Shown here piece after piece: positions 17,069 to 25,373 of a DNA stretch of 63,545 nucleotides. This DNA comes from Proteus myxofaciens ATCC 19692. GTDB taxonomy: Bacteria; Pseudomonadota; Gammaproteobacteria; Enterobacterales; Enterobacteriaceae. Location: positions 1-63,545 of the forward strand of contig NZ_LXEN01000038.1 of NCBI RefSeq assembly GCF_001654855.1. The letters run 5' to 3'. Numbering within the stretch: the first letter of the stretch is position 1; each line of letters opens with the position of its first letter. A program made the position numbers and the translations under genes. The notes beneath the pieces are model-generated. The model did not search any database, was not told where the DNA came from, and worked only from the letters and a program-made list of their open reading frames with translations.

Positions 17069-17521
17069 TTACTCCGGCATATCTGAAACTGATTGAGATG
17101 AATTGGCTTGTTGGAATGAACCATTCAGACCATGAGATACATTGCATTGAGCGTATAGTTCTTTCAGTGGGTCGCCACTTAGTGCGTTAACCGCGATATC
17201 TGACATGGCGAATTTAGCTTTCACAGCATCACGCATAGCATTTACTTCTTTGTCTGCGCTGGCGTTTAACTGCGCTTGAAGTGGAGCGATTGCGGCATTT
17301 ACAGCGGCTGTGATTTGTTGCTGTAGTTCACTGTTGTTCGCAGTGTCGGATTTATCCTTTTCCACTTTCTCTTTTTTCTCACGCGCAGCTTTTTCTTCTG
17401 GCGTTTCCTCTTTCTTTTCTTCGGCGTTCATTTGGTTGTACGCATCCAGTAATTCAGCATCAGATTTACCTTCTATTTCGATGCCTTTCGCCTTCAGCGC
17501 ATTCGTGATGATTTCTTTCAT
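17069..17521 (-). CDS. Probable internal-start scaffold protein
   Basis: The in-frame ATG at codon 314 of the DUF2213 gene (MKEIITNALKAKG) is preceded by AAGGAA with nine bases between. A separate 150-residue scaffold made from here would parallel lambda Nu3 inside gene C. The protein is mainly coiled coil, acidic and lysine-rich. The separate product is inferred, not shown. Confidence 0.45.
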   Translation of the reverse strand: MKEIITNALKAKGIEIEGKSDAELLDAYNQMNAEEKKEETPEEKAAREKKEKVEKDKSDTANNSELQQQITAAVNAAIAPLQAQLNASADKEVNAMRDAVKAKFAMSDIAVNALSGDPLKELYAQCNVSHGLNGSFQQANSSQSVSDMPE

Positions 17522-18460
17522 CGGGTTAGTTTCCTTATTGGTTTTAACTTCGTACTCTGTTGGCTTGCGCACAACTTCGATAGGCTCACCAACGAGTTCG
17601 GCTAGGCCGTTTTCGTCAATGAGATATTTTTGTTGGTATGTTTTCCCTGACGTGTAGTAGATGAATTTGTCAGGCCAGACGCTCTCTGGATAAGGCCATT
17701 CGTCTTTTGGGTATACTTCTTTTAAAGCAGTACGTAATGCAGAATGTATTTCATCAAACGAAAGTGAGCTGTTAGCGAAAAAGAACTTAGCTTTGTTGAT
17801 TAAACCTTCTTGTGTGCAGTTTGCCGCATCAATGAGTTCTGTCGCTTCAGTTTCTAACTTCTCACCCTCACTATTCACGAACATTCCCACGCCATCTTCT
17901 GGCGTAGCTGCTCCTGGTTCCGAAGCGGGCAAAATAGCGATGTGATCAAATTGCATGTTTCGGGCTACCCATGTATAGGCTTTACCCTTTGACTTGCCTT
18001 TGTTCTGTTCGCGCTGTAGCAATAACCCCGTTGATACATGAATGGGGTCAGCACTGTTTCCTGCGACAATGCCATCGATTCGGGATAAGAATTCCTTCCC
18101 TTTCTCGCAGCCATCAGCAAATCGACGATTTACTTTCACATCCATGATGACCTTTTCGCCATCCTTACGGACGTTTTCGGCCCATGCCCCAATGTGATAT
18201 TGGTTTACTGCCCGCGGCATGTCTGCCGATACATAATCAGTGCCGATTTTAGGATGACCATATGGACACTGCCGCCCCTCCATCGATTTAAAACTACTGT
18301 TAATTTCACTGGCTGGATATAAGCCCCCATTCATCACAACATCATCGATGACAGGCACAACGCCGCGAATGACGATATGCTCATCACCATCGATAGTTTC
18401 AGTTGAGATATTGGAGGAATTGACAGCCAGTGATTTAACATGAATGCTGGATAGCTTCAT
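17069..18460 (-). CDS. Head maturation protease/scaffold fusion (DUF2213)
   Basis: The 463-residue protein has an N-terminal DUF2213 domain (residues about 20-200), including HVSTGLLL (141-148) and FDHIAILPASEPGAA (171-185), which fits a prohead protease. Residues 314-463 form a charged, helical scaffold-like domain with a long EEKKEETPEEKAAREKK stretch. An internal ATG at codon 314 has its own ribosome binding site, so a separate scaffold protein is probable. Confidence 0.8.
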   Translation of the reverse strand: MKLSSIHVKSLAVNSSNISTETIDGDEHIVIRGVVPVIDDVVMNGGLYPASEINSSFKSMEGRQCPYGHPKIGTDYVSADMPRAVNQYHIGAWAENVRKDGEKVIMDVKVNRRFADGCEKGKEFLSRIDGIVAGNSADPIHVSTGLLLQREQNKGKSKGKAYTWVARNMQFDHIAILPASEPGAATPEDGVGMFVNSEGEKLETEATELIDAANCTQEGLINKAKFFFANSSLSFDEIHSALRTALKEVYPKDEWPYPESVWPDKFIYYTSGKTYQQKYLIDENGLAELVGEPIEVVRKPTEYEVKTNKETNPMKEIITNALKAKGIEIEGKSDAELLDAYNQMNAEEKKEETPEEKAAREKKEKVEKDKSDTANNSELQQQITAAVNAAIAPLQAQLNASADKEVNAMRDAVKAKFAMSDIAVNALSGDPLKELYAQCNVSHGLNGSFQQANSSQSVSDMPE

Positions 18461-18478
18461 GTGTTGGCCTCTTATGGA

Positions 18479-18730
18479 TTACTTCAAAGAAAAGTTTGTT
18501 TCGATTTCCTGCTTTTCTACCTTACTAAATCGACCTATTACCAAGTTACCTTCACGATTTTGAACTTCGACAGTCAACGTCATTCTCACAATGTCGCGGC
18601 AATCGCTTTCAACGCTACAGCTAATGATACCTCCGATAACTTTTCCATCAGATGTGCAGGCGGTAATTCGACCGTTATGTGAGATAGGGATTAATCCATT
18701 AACTATTTGATTCTTAATAATGTCAGCCAT
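18479..18730 (-). CDS. Small hypothetical protein in the head operon
   Basis: This 83-residue protein is not recognised. It is beta-rich (ISHNGRITACTSDGKVIGGIISCSV) and sits between the MuF-like and DUF2213 genes. Its start overlaps the MuF-like stop by one base. Confidence 0.6.
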   Translation of the reverse strand: MADIIKNQIVNGLIPISHNGRITACTSDGKVIGGIISCSVESDCRDIVRMTLTVEVQNREGNLVIGRFSKVEKQEIETNFSLK

Positions 18731-19737
18731 TATTCAGCCTCTTTGTTTGTTAGCTTTTCTTCCCACTCATCACGCGACTGAATGAGCCTGTCTAAAATGC
18801 TAGGGTTATGCAGCGTGCCATCTTCATTAAGCAATACTGGTTGATTAGCACAGTAGCAGTTATAACGATTGCCATTGATTGAGTAGAAGTACTCCACTTC
18901 CTCAACAGAAAATATCTTCCCGCTACGTGCTGCATGGCTTGGCCTGGTGGTTGGCTTAAGTGCTGATATCCATAAGATGCCAGTTTTCAGCCCTAACCTT
19001 TCACTAGCCCATGTCGTTTCGTTCCAGTTTGCTCTACGAAGTGCGCCTACTTGCTCTGTTTGCGCTATAGCCTTTGCTCGGGTCATCGATACATCTAACC
19101 GCTGACTAACTATCCGCGCTGTTTCGCGTGGATTTATGCCTCTAGCTATCGATGTACCGATAACATTAGCCAAGTCAGTGCGTGCAGCATCAGACAGACC
19201 GCGCCAATCGCTATATGTAGAGATAAACGCCGCTGCAACCTGATTTTGATAGGCAGGCTGTGACAGTAGGTAAGTAAGTGTTGTTTGCTGTGCATAGACT
19301 TCGGATTGAACGGATAAGTTAGTGTAAGCATTCAAGGTGCCACGCTCATACTCATCAGATACATACCCAAACGCCCACAATCGCTCGTCGCCACCTTCGA
19401 GTAGGTAGTCATCAAGTATTGATTGCAGTCTTTCAAGGAATCTAGCGTACTCTGTGGGTCGCTCCGCTAGGTCATATACATAAACGCCCGCATTAACCTT
19501 AAAAATCGTGTCAGGATCATCCTGTGAGTTTTTAGAGAGTATGTAGCTTTGAGTGGGTGATTGCGTTTTCTCTCTGCCAACAAATGACAGGTCGAAGAGT
19601 TGCTTGAGTGCTTTCTTGAGTTCGTAATACCGATTATCAATATCACGGAACATCTTTCTAACTTGCCGTCCTGATTGTGTTGGGTCGGCCTTATTCCTTG
19701 GTATTATCGGCGACCCTATCTTTTGATTCTTCATCAT
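18730..19737 (-). CDS. MuF-like minor head protein
   Basis: This 335-residue protein has a C-terminal Mu gpF-like domain (residues about 215-310: TRAKAIAQTEQVGALRRANWNE, then TRPSHAARSGKIFSVEEVEYF, then NRYNCYCANQPVL). Such proteins bind the portal inside the head and are often injected. It overlaps the portal gene by 47 bases. Confidence 0.87.
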   Translation of the reverse strand: MMKNQKIGSPIIPRNKADPTQSGRQVRKMFRDIDNRYYELKKALKQLFDLSFVGREKTQSPTQSYILSKNSQDDPDTIFKVNAGVYVYDLAERPTEYARFLERLQSILDDYLLEGGDERLWAFGYVSDEYERGTLNAYTNLSVQSEVYAQQTTLTYLLSQPAYQNQVAAAFISTYSDWRGLSDAARTDLANVIGTSIARGINPRETARIVSQRLDVSMTRAKAIAQTEQVGALRRANWNETTWASERLGLKTGILWISALKPTTRPSHAARSGKIFSVEEVEYFYSINGNRYNCYCANQPVLLNEDGTLHNPSILDRLIQSRDEWEEKLTNKEAE

Positions 19738-21145
19738 CGACTAACGGGTCTCCTTTGGTGCCTGACTCTGGCGGCTCGCTGTTCTCAAATTCTGGCAATG
19801 TTGGATACTCGCCAAGTGCCCTAATCTCGTTCTCCATTAGAACTGAGCGCCCGAATGAGTTTTGCGTCTTCATTGCAACATCAGCAGCCTTACTCATGTT
19901 ATCCAGCTTTTCAGATTGGCTAGGCGCGAGCAAATCAGACCAACTTACTGTTATCTCATCTTTTTGCTCAATAATGCCAAGTTTTCCAAATTGGTGGATC
20001 AGGCCAGTAATGACTTTTGAGAGAAACCCTTCACGCCTTGATTTACAGGTTCTAGCCCAATCTTTCATGTCCTCAGTTGAAGCGCGTTCACCTGTAATCT
20101 GACCAATAAGCACCTTAACAGGCATGTTGATTGATGCCGCAAACTCAGCTAACAATGTACGCCATGTTGGTTCGGGATCGGCAGCAGCAACAGAAAGCAC
20201 GCTTGCCGAGCCTTCTTGCATTAATACTGAGGCATCAATGCTTTGATTTAGCCGTCGAACCTGCTCATCAAGCGCATCTGGAAGCCCTTCTATATTCGTT
20301 CCTAACGCCTCTGCTAGTGCATTAAAATCCGTTTCTTTACTGAATGCGTAGTTAAGTTGTCTGCTGGCATTTTTAAGAAATCCCTCTGCACTACCACCAG
20401 AAACCTTTTCTATGTCGAGTAGTTTGTTGTAGCCTTTTCTCAGTAAAGATACGCCGGATGCCATTTTACCATCAGCAGCACCTTCAATAAGTGTTATAAC
20501 TCTATCAGGATGAATATCAATTATTCGAGATGGTGACCCGTCACTATCATCTCCCACTGCCATTTCAGTAAACGAATACATCGTTGGCATGGAGTAGTTT
20601 TCGCTTTCTTGGTCTTCATCCCAAGTTTTAACATCAAGCTGTGCTTCCCATGCGGGGATTAAACGAACAATAGCCTTATCTTTTAGTTTTTTAACAATAC
20701 TAGCATCTACTGGCTCATTCCAGGGTCTGTTATCTTTAATCTGAATGATTAAGCCAGAATATCTACCAATTAAATTGCGCTTATCAGCCTCTACAACCTG
20801 TTCCCAGTGTTTTTTGAGTAGCTTATTAAGGCCTTTATCCCATTCAGTTGAGCCGTCTTGGTCTGCCTCTTCGTCCCCTTCGAATATTTCAGGGTAATCA
20901 ATCCAACATCCAGATATGTATCTATCAACCGCAGCACCGCCTAGCGCATTTCGATCATATAGCCTGTAAAAATCATCAAAGTTTAGATTTTCAGGCCAGC
21001 CAAACTCATTCCATATTCGAGGCCTTTTAGTGTTGCCAGTGCCTAGCGACTGAACGTAAGACATTCTAGCTCTTTGTACGGCTTTCAATGCGTTATTAAC
21101 CGCTAATGACAGCCGTTGTTGATTTACTTCCATTTTTGCCCTCAT
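19691..21145 (-). CDS. Portal protein (DUF1073 family)
   Basis: This 484-residue protein is the portal: NEFGWPENLNFDDFYRLYDRNALGGAAVDRYISGCW at residues about 40-75 and the conserved GQITGERASTEDMKDW near residue 350 are typical of the DUF1073 group. The C-terminal 60 residues are acidic and disordered. Two starts are possible: ATG at 21145, overlapping the terminase stop (TAATG), or ATG at 21133, five bases after GAGGG. Databases may label this family as Acb1-like, but the context and length fit a portal. Confidence 0.88.
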   Translation of the reverse strand: MRAKMEVNQQRLSLAVNNALKAVQRARMSYVQSLGTGNTKRPRIWNEFGWPENLNFDDFYRLYDRNALGGAAVDRYISGCWIDYPEIFEGDEEADQDGSTEWDKGLNKLLKKHWEQVVEADKRNLIGRYSGLIIQIKDNRPWNEPVDASIVKKLKDKAIVRLIPAWEAQLDVKTWDEDQESENYSMPTMYSFTEMAVGDDSDGSPSRIIDIHPDRVITLIEGAADGKMASGVSLLRKGYNKLLDIEKVSGGSAEGFLKNASRQLNYAFSKETDFNALAEALGTNIEGLPDALDEQVRRLNQSIDASVLMQEGSASVLSVAAADPEPTWRTLLAEFAASINMPVKVLIGQITGERASTEDMKDWARTCKSRREGFLSKVITGLIHQFGKLGIIEQKDEITVSWSDLLAPSQSEKLDNMSKAADVAMKTQNSFGRSVLMENEIRALGEYPTLPEFENSEPPESGTKGDPLVDDEESKDRVADNTKE

Positions 21146-22377
21146 TAACGTTTTCTAACTAACATTCCAACTACAGATTTTTGTGTGATATACCCATCCA
21201 GCCCATATCTAACTGCATCCCAGCAGTGGTTGTTCTTATCCTCAATAACGGGAAGAACCTCACCTGTAATCCGGTCTGTTTTATACGAGTAAAGACGGGC
21301 TTCTTTTGCTGTTTCTTTACAGCGAGGATGAATGATTATCTGCTTGAATCCGCGTAGATGTGTGATGCCATCTTCTACGCTACCTTGCCATTTCTTGGCA
21401 GCAGAGATATTGAAACCTTGGCGTTTTAAATAACTGATTGTTTCAGGTCGCGCGGAGTCTGCTTTAATCGGCCACTTACGGGATTCTGGTATCTTGTCGT
21501 AAAACGCTGGCATATGGTCAAGCTCAACGCCTACACCATAAACCTCATATTCGATATACAAGCAGTCATTTAGAATAAACTGGCGTAATAATGTATTCGG
21601 GTCTTTGGCAAAACCGAAATCTGCACCGAATAGCAATCTGTCTGCTTTCTGCCATAAATCATCAGGGAATGATTGAACTACGTATTTATTCGCCAACACT
21701 TGCTTGTCGGAGTTTTCAAGATAAGCGCCTTCCCATATCCATGCGTAAGTGTTTGGATCTAAGCGTGATTGATCGCTCAAACGTTCCTCTTCAAGCACTG
21801 ACGGAAACCACGGATTATCGTCATAATTCATTTCAACAATCATTGAGTTATCTGGTGGGCTTTTACAGAAACGCTTATCAGTGGCGCTACCGTCACGCTC
21901 AGGGTTCCATGTTACCCATATTTCAGAACCTTCCTCACGAACAGTCGGGATCAGCTTTGACCATGCTATTTCAGATACTGATTCAGCCTCATCAATCCAA
22001 GCTATCAGTATTCTTGCCTTAGATTTGATGCTGTCTAAGTTATGACGCAAGCCAGAGAATACATACCAGACTTTGCGATTCTTGGCTCGAATGAAGTTAT
22101 CACCAATTTCGTAGTAATTATCTAGCCACGGCTCTGAGCGGATAGCCTGCTTAACTTCTTCCATCGAAGAATCGGAAAGTGAGTTCATATATTCACGACC
22201 GCAGAGAATTACACCCTCCACTCCAGACTCTGCAAACATAACCCCTCGTACAGCGGTCATCTTGGCGAATGTTCTCGTTTTCCCTGATCCTCTCCCACCC
22301 TTTGAGCCTCGATATCGGTAATTACCACTGAAAACTGGAATTAATTTAGGCGGTATTTCAATCCTTGCTACCGTCAT
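21145..22377 (-). CDS. terL: Terminase large subunit
   Basis: This packaging motor has Walker A GGRGSGKT (residues 27-34), Walker B ILIAWIDEAE (Asp129, Glu130), and a C-terminal nuclease with acidic residues in LLFGADFGFAKDPN, KADSARPET and HCWDAVRYGLDG. It belongs to the Terminase_3/PBSX-like group, consistent with headful packaging, though pac was not located. I chose the ATG at 22377 after GGGGG; a TTG at 22392 also lies in frame. It overlaps the small subunit gene by 20 bases. Confidence 0.93.
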   Translation of the reverse strand: MTVARIEIPPKLIPVFSGNYRYRGSKGGRGSGKTRTFAKMTAVRGVMFAESGVEGVILCGREYMNSLSDSSMEEVKQAIRSEPWLDNYYEIGDNFIRAKNRKVWYVFSGLRHNLDSIKSKARILIAWIDEAESVSEIAWSKLIPTVREEGSEIWVTWNPERDGSATDKRFCKSPPDNSMIVEMNYDDNPWFPSVLEEERLSDQSRLDPNTYAWIWEGAYLENSDKQVLANKYVVQSFPDDLWQKADRLLFGADFGFAKDPNTLLRQFILNDCLYIEYEVYGVGVELDHMPAFYDKIPESRKWPIKADSARPETISYLKRQGFNISAAKKWQGSVEDGITHLRGFKQIIIHPRCKETAKEARLYSYKTDRITGEVLPVIEDKNNHCWDAVRYGLDGYITQKSVVGMLVRKR

Positions 22378-22792
22378 TATTACCCCCGGCAACCAGAACT
22401 ATTTTTGTGGGCGCTTGTGACATCGAACCGTCAGATGATTGATGATCAACTTCTTGCTTTTCAGAGTAACCATGATTAGCCAGCATTAGCTTTGTGATTG
22501 TTGCGTTAAAGTCGCCAGCCAATCCGCTATTAATTAACTTCATTTCCTGAAATGCCATAATTCCATCTAACGTGTCCGAAAACTCACGGCCTAACTCACT
22601 ATCTTGCTTTCCGTACTCATAAACTGTTGAGCGAGCTATTCCTAAATAACACGCCAAACCTGCAATACTAGGTATGACCTGACCTTCGTTTTCTTTGTAA
22701 CCGCCGTACAGGTATTCCTTTGCCTTAGCGATTAGCTCATTAGTCAGCTTGCTAGGGCAACCAACCTGCTTAGATTGTTGTCCCATATCCAT
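22358..22792 (-). CDS. terS: Terminase small subunit
   Basis: This 144-residue protein has an N-terminal DNA-binding helix-turn-helix (SIAGLACYLGIARSTVYEYGKQ, residues about 42-63) and then a helical oligomerisation part (EMKLINSGLAGDFNATITKLMLANHGYSEK). It recognises the packaging start site and lies directly before the large subunit. Confidence 0.88.
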   Translation of the reverse strand: MDMGQQSKQVGCPSKLTNELIAKAKEYLYGGYKENEGQVIPSIAGLACYLGIARSTVYEYGKQDSELGREFSDTLDGIMAFQEMKLINSGLAGDFNATITKLMLANHGYSEKQEVDHQSSDGSMSQAPTKIVLVAGGNNDGSKD

Positions 22793-22831
22793 TCCTTAAG
22801 TTTTTTTAAACACGGACTTTTTCTAGTTTGG

Positions 22832-23038
22832 TCACACCTTGTCCTTGGCGAACTTACTCGCCCACACTTTGGCGATATGTAAGCAGTCGTCAAACATTCG
22901 GCCTTTCTTACTCGCTTGTGAACTTCTGCGATAATGATCTACCGCCATGTAACTTGCACTACGACAGACAGGCAAAGAAAAGCCGAGCTTTTTTAACTCG
23001 GCCTGTACGTTCTGTTCTATGAATTGTTCGTGGTTCAT
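22832..23038 (-). CDS. Small hypothetical protein before the terminase
   Basis: This 68-residue basic protein is not recognised (MNHEQFIEQNVQAELKKLGFSLPVCRSASYMAVDHYRR). Its start overlaps the BRO-N gene upstream by four bases. Its sequence suggests a small helical DNA-associated protein. Confidence 0.55.
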   Translation of the reverse strand: MNHEQFIEQNVQAELKKLGFSLPVCRSASYMAVDHYRRSSQASKKGRMFDDCLHIAKVWASKFAKDKV

Positions 23039-23619
23039 GCGGGTTCTTCTCCATCTGGAAATTCGCCCATATCAGGTAAGGTTAGCTGTGACAAATCAAT
23101 AATGGCTTTCTTTGCCTTTCGTATTTTCTTTAAGTGACGCTTGCGTAAGTTCATTAAGTCACTACCTTTTTTGCCAAAATTCTCAAATGACCAATTGTCA
23201 GCCACCACAAGTCTATTTTGCATTTCATTGATAGTTAGACTTTTAAGTTCATCCATATCAAGGTTTGCTAGCCCTGTTTGAGGCTTAGCTTCTTTCTCTG
23301 CCAGATCGAGCAACCAGCGACGCAAGGCTTTCGCTACATCTGTATTAGCTAGCATTCCGATTAAATGCGCACCTCTAACAGAGAAGATCCTGACCTTTTT
23401 CTTACGTAAGTTGTTGTTTATTCCATTGGTCATTGTTTCAGTGACCATTGTCATGTCATCAGAAAATTCATCTTTATTTGCGTTATATAGATTGGTTACT
23501 GACTTCTCATTTTTGTATTCAAGAAGCTTTGCCATCTGAGAACTGGTAAACCAAATCTTTCCATCACCATTATCAAATGGAGTAATTTCGTTACCTTTAA
23601 AAACTAATGATTTGCTCAT
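23035..23619 (-). CDS. BRO-N antirepressor-like protein (third paralogue)
   Basis: This 194-residue protein has an N-terminal BRO domain (GKIWFTSSQMAKLLEYKNEKSVTNLY, then VRIFSVRGAHLIGMLANTDVAKALRRWLLDL), followed by a basic helix (LMNLRKRHLKKIRKAKKAI). It is closest to the protein at 10976-11548, suggesting duplication or repeated gain. The ATG at 23619 has AAGGAA upstream; an in-frame start at 23796 lacks support. It lies after the Rz terminator, with no antisense unit evident. Confidence 0.78.
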   Translation of the reverse strand: MSKSLVFKGNEITPFDNGDGKIWFTSSQMAKLLEYKNEKSVTNLYNANKDEFSDDMTMVTETMTNGINNNLRKKKVRIFSVRGAHLIGMLANTDVAKALRRWLLDLAEKEAKPQTGLANLDMDELKSLTINEMQNRLVVADNWSFENFGKKGSDLMNLRKRHLKKIRKAKKAIIDLSQLTLPDMGEFPDGEEPA

Positions 23620-23768
23620 GGTGTATTTCCTTATAGAAAAGCGAACCTGTTCACCAGAAATAACCGCCCCACAGAAAACACCATTAACGGTTTTTCTCAG
23701 GCTCGACTTTCTGTAAGGTTCTGTGAGTGTTTTTGATTGCGCGGTGAATGCGCCAGTGAAATGCGTAT

Positions 23769-23794
23769 AAAAAAGCCCCGCTATTGAACGAGGC
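23769..23794 (-). terminator. Rho-independent terminator at the end of the lysis cassette
   Basis: The minus strand has GCCTCG, an eight-base loop and CGGGGC followed by TTTTTT. It overlaps the last codons of Rz and would separate lysis genes from downstream genes unless antiterminated. Confidence 0.75.
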
Positions 23795-24233
23795 ATTCAG
23801 TGTTAATGTAATTCTGCAAATACAAAGTTTGCTGTTCGTTCTCTACTATCATTTCTCTGAGACGTAGATAATCTTGTTCAACTGCTTTGTTAAGTCGTGC
23901 GGAGGTTTCATTGCTTCCGCTTTCGGTGGGATTCTCGGTGACTGCTGGACACTCGGCTTTGACGTACACCCGCTTAGAACCAGTGTTAACAGCATCACGA
24001 AGAGTATTGATTTCATTCTTTGCACTGGCTAACTCCTGAGTGTATTTAATATCGAGTTGGTTTAATCGAGTGATACGGGCTTGGTAGTCTTTGTTGATGT
24101 CGACTTGTTGTGATAACTGAAGGGTTGCTGTGTTGTAGTCTTTGCTTAATTTGTTGTAATCATCTATTACCCACCAGAGCCAGAATGCCGATATTGCCAA
24201 TAGTCCAGCCAATACCTTAGCCATTATTGTCAT
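23781..24233 (-). CDS. Rz: Rz spanin (inner membrane subunit)
   Basis: This 150-residue protein has one N-terminal membrane segment (residues about 3-24, LAGLLAISAFWLWWV), then a long periplasmic coiled coil (DYNKLSKDYNTATLQLSQQVDINKDY). That is the architecture of i-spanins. It overlaps the endolysin gene by four bases and contains the Rz1 gene in another frame. Confidence 0.88.
   Translation of the reverse strand: MTIMAKVLAGLLAISAFWLWWVIDDYNKLSKDYNTATLQLSQQVDINKDYQARITRLNQLDIKYTQELASAKNEINTLRDAVNTGSKRVYVKAECPAVTENPTESGSNETSARLNKAVEQDYLRLREMIVENEQQTLYLQNYINTECLVQ
23849..24016 (-). CDS. Rz1: Rz1 outer membrane spanin lipoprotein (embedded in Rz)
   Basis: This gene lies wholly inside Rz in the +1 frame. 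The 55-residue product begins with a lipoprotein signal (MKSILFVMLLTLVLSGC), with lipobox LSGC and Cys17 as the lipidated residue. The mature part is proline-rich, as is usual for o-spanins. Rz and Rz1 together fuse the inner and outer membranes in the last step of lysis. Confidence 0.85.
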   Translation of the reverse strand: MKSILFVMLLTLVLSGCTSKPSVQQSPRIPPKAEAMKPPHDLTKQLNKIIYVSEK

Positions 24234-24622
24234 GCGGGTATCTCAACATGTGGACAGTCTATAAATTTAGTTTCAATTGGTAATGATGGATCATTCTTCC
24301 AATTAATACCGAAACGTAACTTAACACCTAACTCGTCAGAGGCTTGTTTAACTGCTTCCAGTAAAGGCTTGAACTCTTCAATCTGCCACTTTGTATTGAC
24401 GGGAATAATATCGACTGCATGACCTGTTATGTGACGACTGCTCATCGTTTGTGATTTACCCGTAGCAACCATTTCTTTTTGTCGCGCTTGAGTTCGCAAT
24501 CCCTCAATAACAATAAAATCGACAGGCGTTATTTCTAAAGCTCTACGAATAACTCTCACTAAGTCAGAATTAACATCCTTGAGATTATTTTCACTGCGCT
24601 GACTGAATTTAAAATTAGTCAC
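24230..24622 (-). CDS. Endolysin, M15-family L-alanyl-D-glutamate peptidase
   Basis: This 130-residue enzyme has the M15 motif SRHITGHAVD (His64 and Asp71 as zinc ligands) and the C-terminal CPHVEIP (His125 as the third ligand). It cuts the stem peptide of murein, as the T5 endolysin does. There is no signal peptide, so it depends on the holin for release. It overlaps the holin gene by four bases. Confidence 0.9.
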   Translation of the reverse strand: MTNFKFSQRSENNLKDVNSDLVRVIRRALEITPVDFIVIEGLRTQARQKEMVATGKSQTMSSRHITGHAVDIIPVNTKWQIEEFKPLLEAVKQASDELGVKLRFGINWKNDPSLPIETKFIDCPHVEIPA

Positions 24623-24924
24623 CTTTTACCTCCTGTAAATTTATCCCAGAAGAAATCCAATGCTAAAGAGCCAGCAGAACCACATAAGCCAGCCGTAAAT
24701 AATGTGTAGTAGAATGAGGCGTTAAGCTCTATTGATATAAGCCCTCCCATCATTCCAGCAAAGCCAGATACGAACATTTGCATAATTGCCCCTACCCAAC
24801 TCCACCGATAACCATTGCGTTTATTGTCGATAATATACCTAGCCAATCCGCCGTATAGGGAGATAGCGAATATGACACCCCATGCGGTGGCACTGAATTT
24901 ATTGTTTTCATCCATTCGTGTCAT
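24619..24924 (-). CDS. Holin
   Basis: This 101-residue protein has two or three hydrophobic segments (WGVIFAISLYGGLARYI, MQMFVSGFAGMMGGLI, YYTLFTAGLCGSAGSLALDFFW) and a basic C-terminus (DKFTGGKR). It is the first gene of the lysis cassette after the late promoter region. AAAGGAGG lies four bases before the ATG at 24924. An alternative in-frame ATG at 24915 might give a second form, as in dual-start holins. Confidence 0.82.
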   Translation of the reverse strand: MTRMDENNKFSATAWGVIFAISLYGGLARYIIDNKRNGYRWSWVGAIMQMFVSGFAGMMGGLISIELNASFYYTLFTAGLCGSAGSLALDFFWDKFTGGKR

Positions 24925-25113
24925 ACCGCCTCCTTTCTGGAGGAATTTAGTTAATAAGGTGCCGACTCACAGCTCTTATATGAACGTGATAACGAGGGTA
25001 ATTGTTCTGTGGTCGGCATATACGAAAAAAGACCGCCTAAGCGATCTTCAAAATGAGTTGTTCGGAATAACCGAACATGTGAACTTGTAATGACTACTTA
25101 CATGTTTAATTAG

Positions 25114-25135
25114 CGTTATGGGAATCCCCATAACG
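25114..25135. other. Perfect 9-base inverted repeat in the late leader
   Basis: CGTTATGGG and CCCATAACG are separated by four bases. The region from 24925 to 25369 has no gene; this hairpin lies between the late terminators and the holin and has no T run, so its role is not clear. Confidence 0.5.
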
Positions 25136-25186
25136 GAATAATATCAATAGATTACTCCCTCGAATTCGAGGTAATTAAAATAGAAA

Positions 25187-25230
25187 GGGACACCAGATAT
25201 CCGTCGACCAAAACATCATCTGGTGTCCCT
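25187..25230 (-). terminator. Long hairpin in the late leader
   Basis: A perfect 13-base inverted repeat (AGGGACACCAGAT and ATCTGGTGTCCCT, with 19 bases between) is followed on the minus strand by TTTCTATTTT. It may be a second Q-controlled terminator or another structured element. Confidence 0.45.
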
Positions 25231-25269
25231 AATCACACAACTCTCCAAAATCAAGAGTGCGCTAGATAA

Positions 25270-25294
25270 CAAAAAACCCCGCCGAAGCGAGGTC
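25270..25294 (-). terminator. Late leader terminator (tR'-like)
   Basis: The minus strand reads CCTCGC, a TTCG loop, GCGGGG and then TTTTTTG. It lies about 55 bases downstream of the late promoter, where lambda-like phages place the terminator that Q antiterminates. Confidence 0.75.
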
Positions 25295-25344
25295 TTGAAT
25301 TAGGTAAGTAAACTTAAGAGTCACGTAAAGCAACTTACCTTATA

Positions 25345-25373
25345 ATTGTTGCTCATTTGCTCATTTATGTCAA
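25345..25373 (-). promoter_or_regulatory. Probable late promoter pR' with tandem repeats
   Basis: TTGACA (25368-25373, overlapping the Q stop codon), a 17-base spacer and AACAAT (25345-25350) lie on the minus strand; TATAAG follows further downstream. The spacer carries two exact tandem copies of ATGAGCAA (25349-25364), a good candidate for a Q binding element, which in lambda lies between -35 and -10. Confidence 0.6.

Noticed and set aside
19691-21145. Annotation as an anti-CBASS Acb1 protein
   Set aside because: The DUF1073 family name has been linked to Acb1, but gene order (next to terminase and MuF), length and motifs are those of a portal. No phosphoesterase HxT pair was noted.
25114-25135. 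Terminator call for the 9-base inverted repeat
   Set aside because: No T run on either strand, so it is listed only as an inverted repeat.
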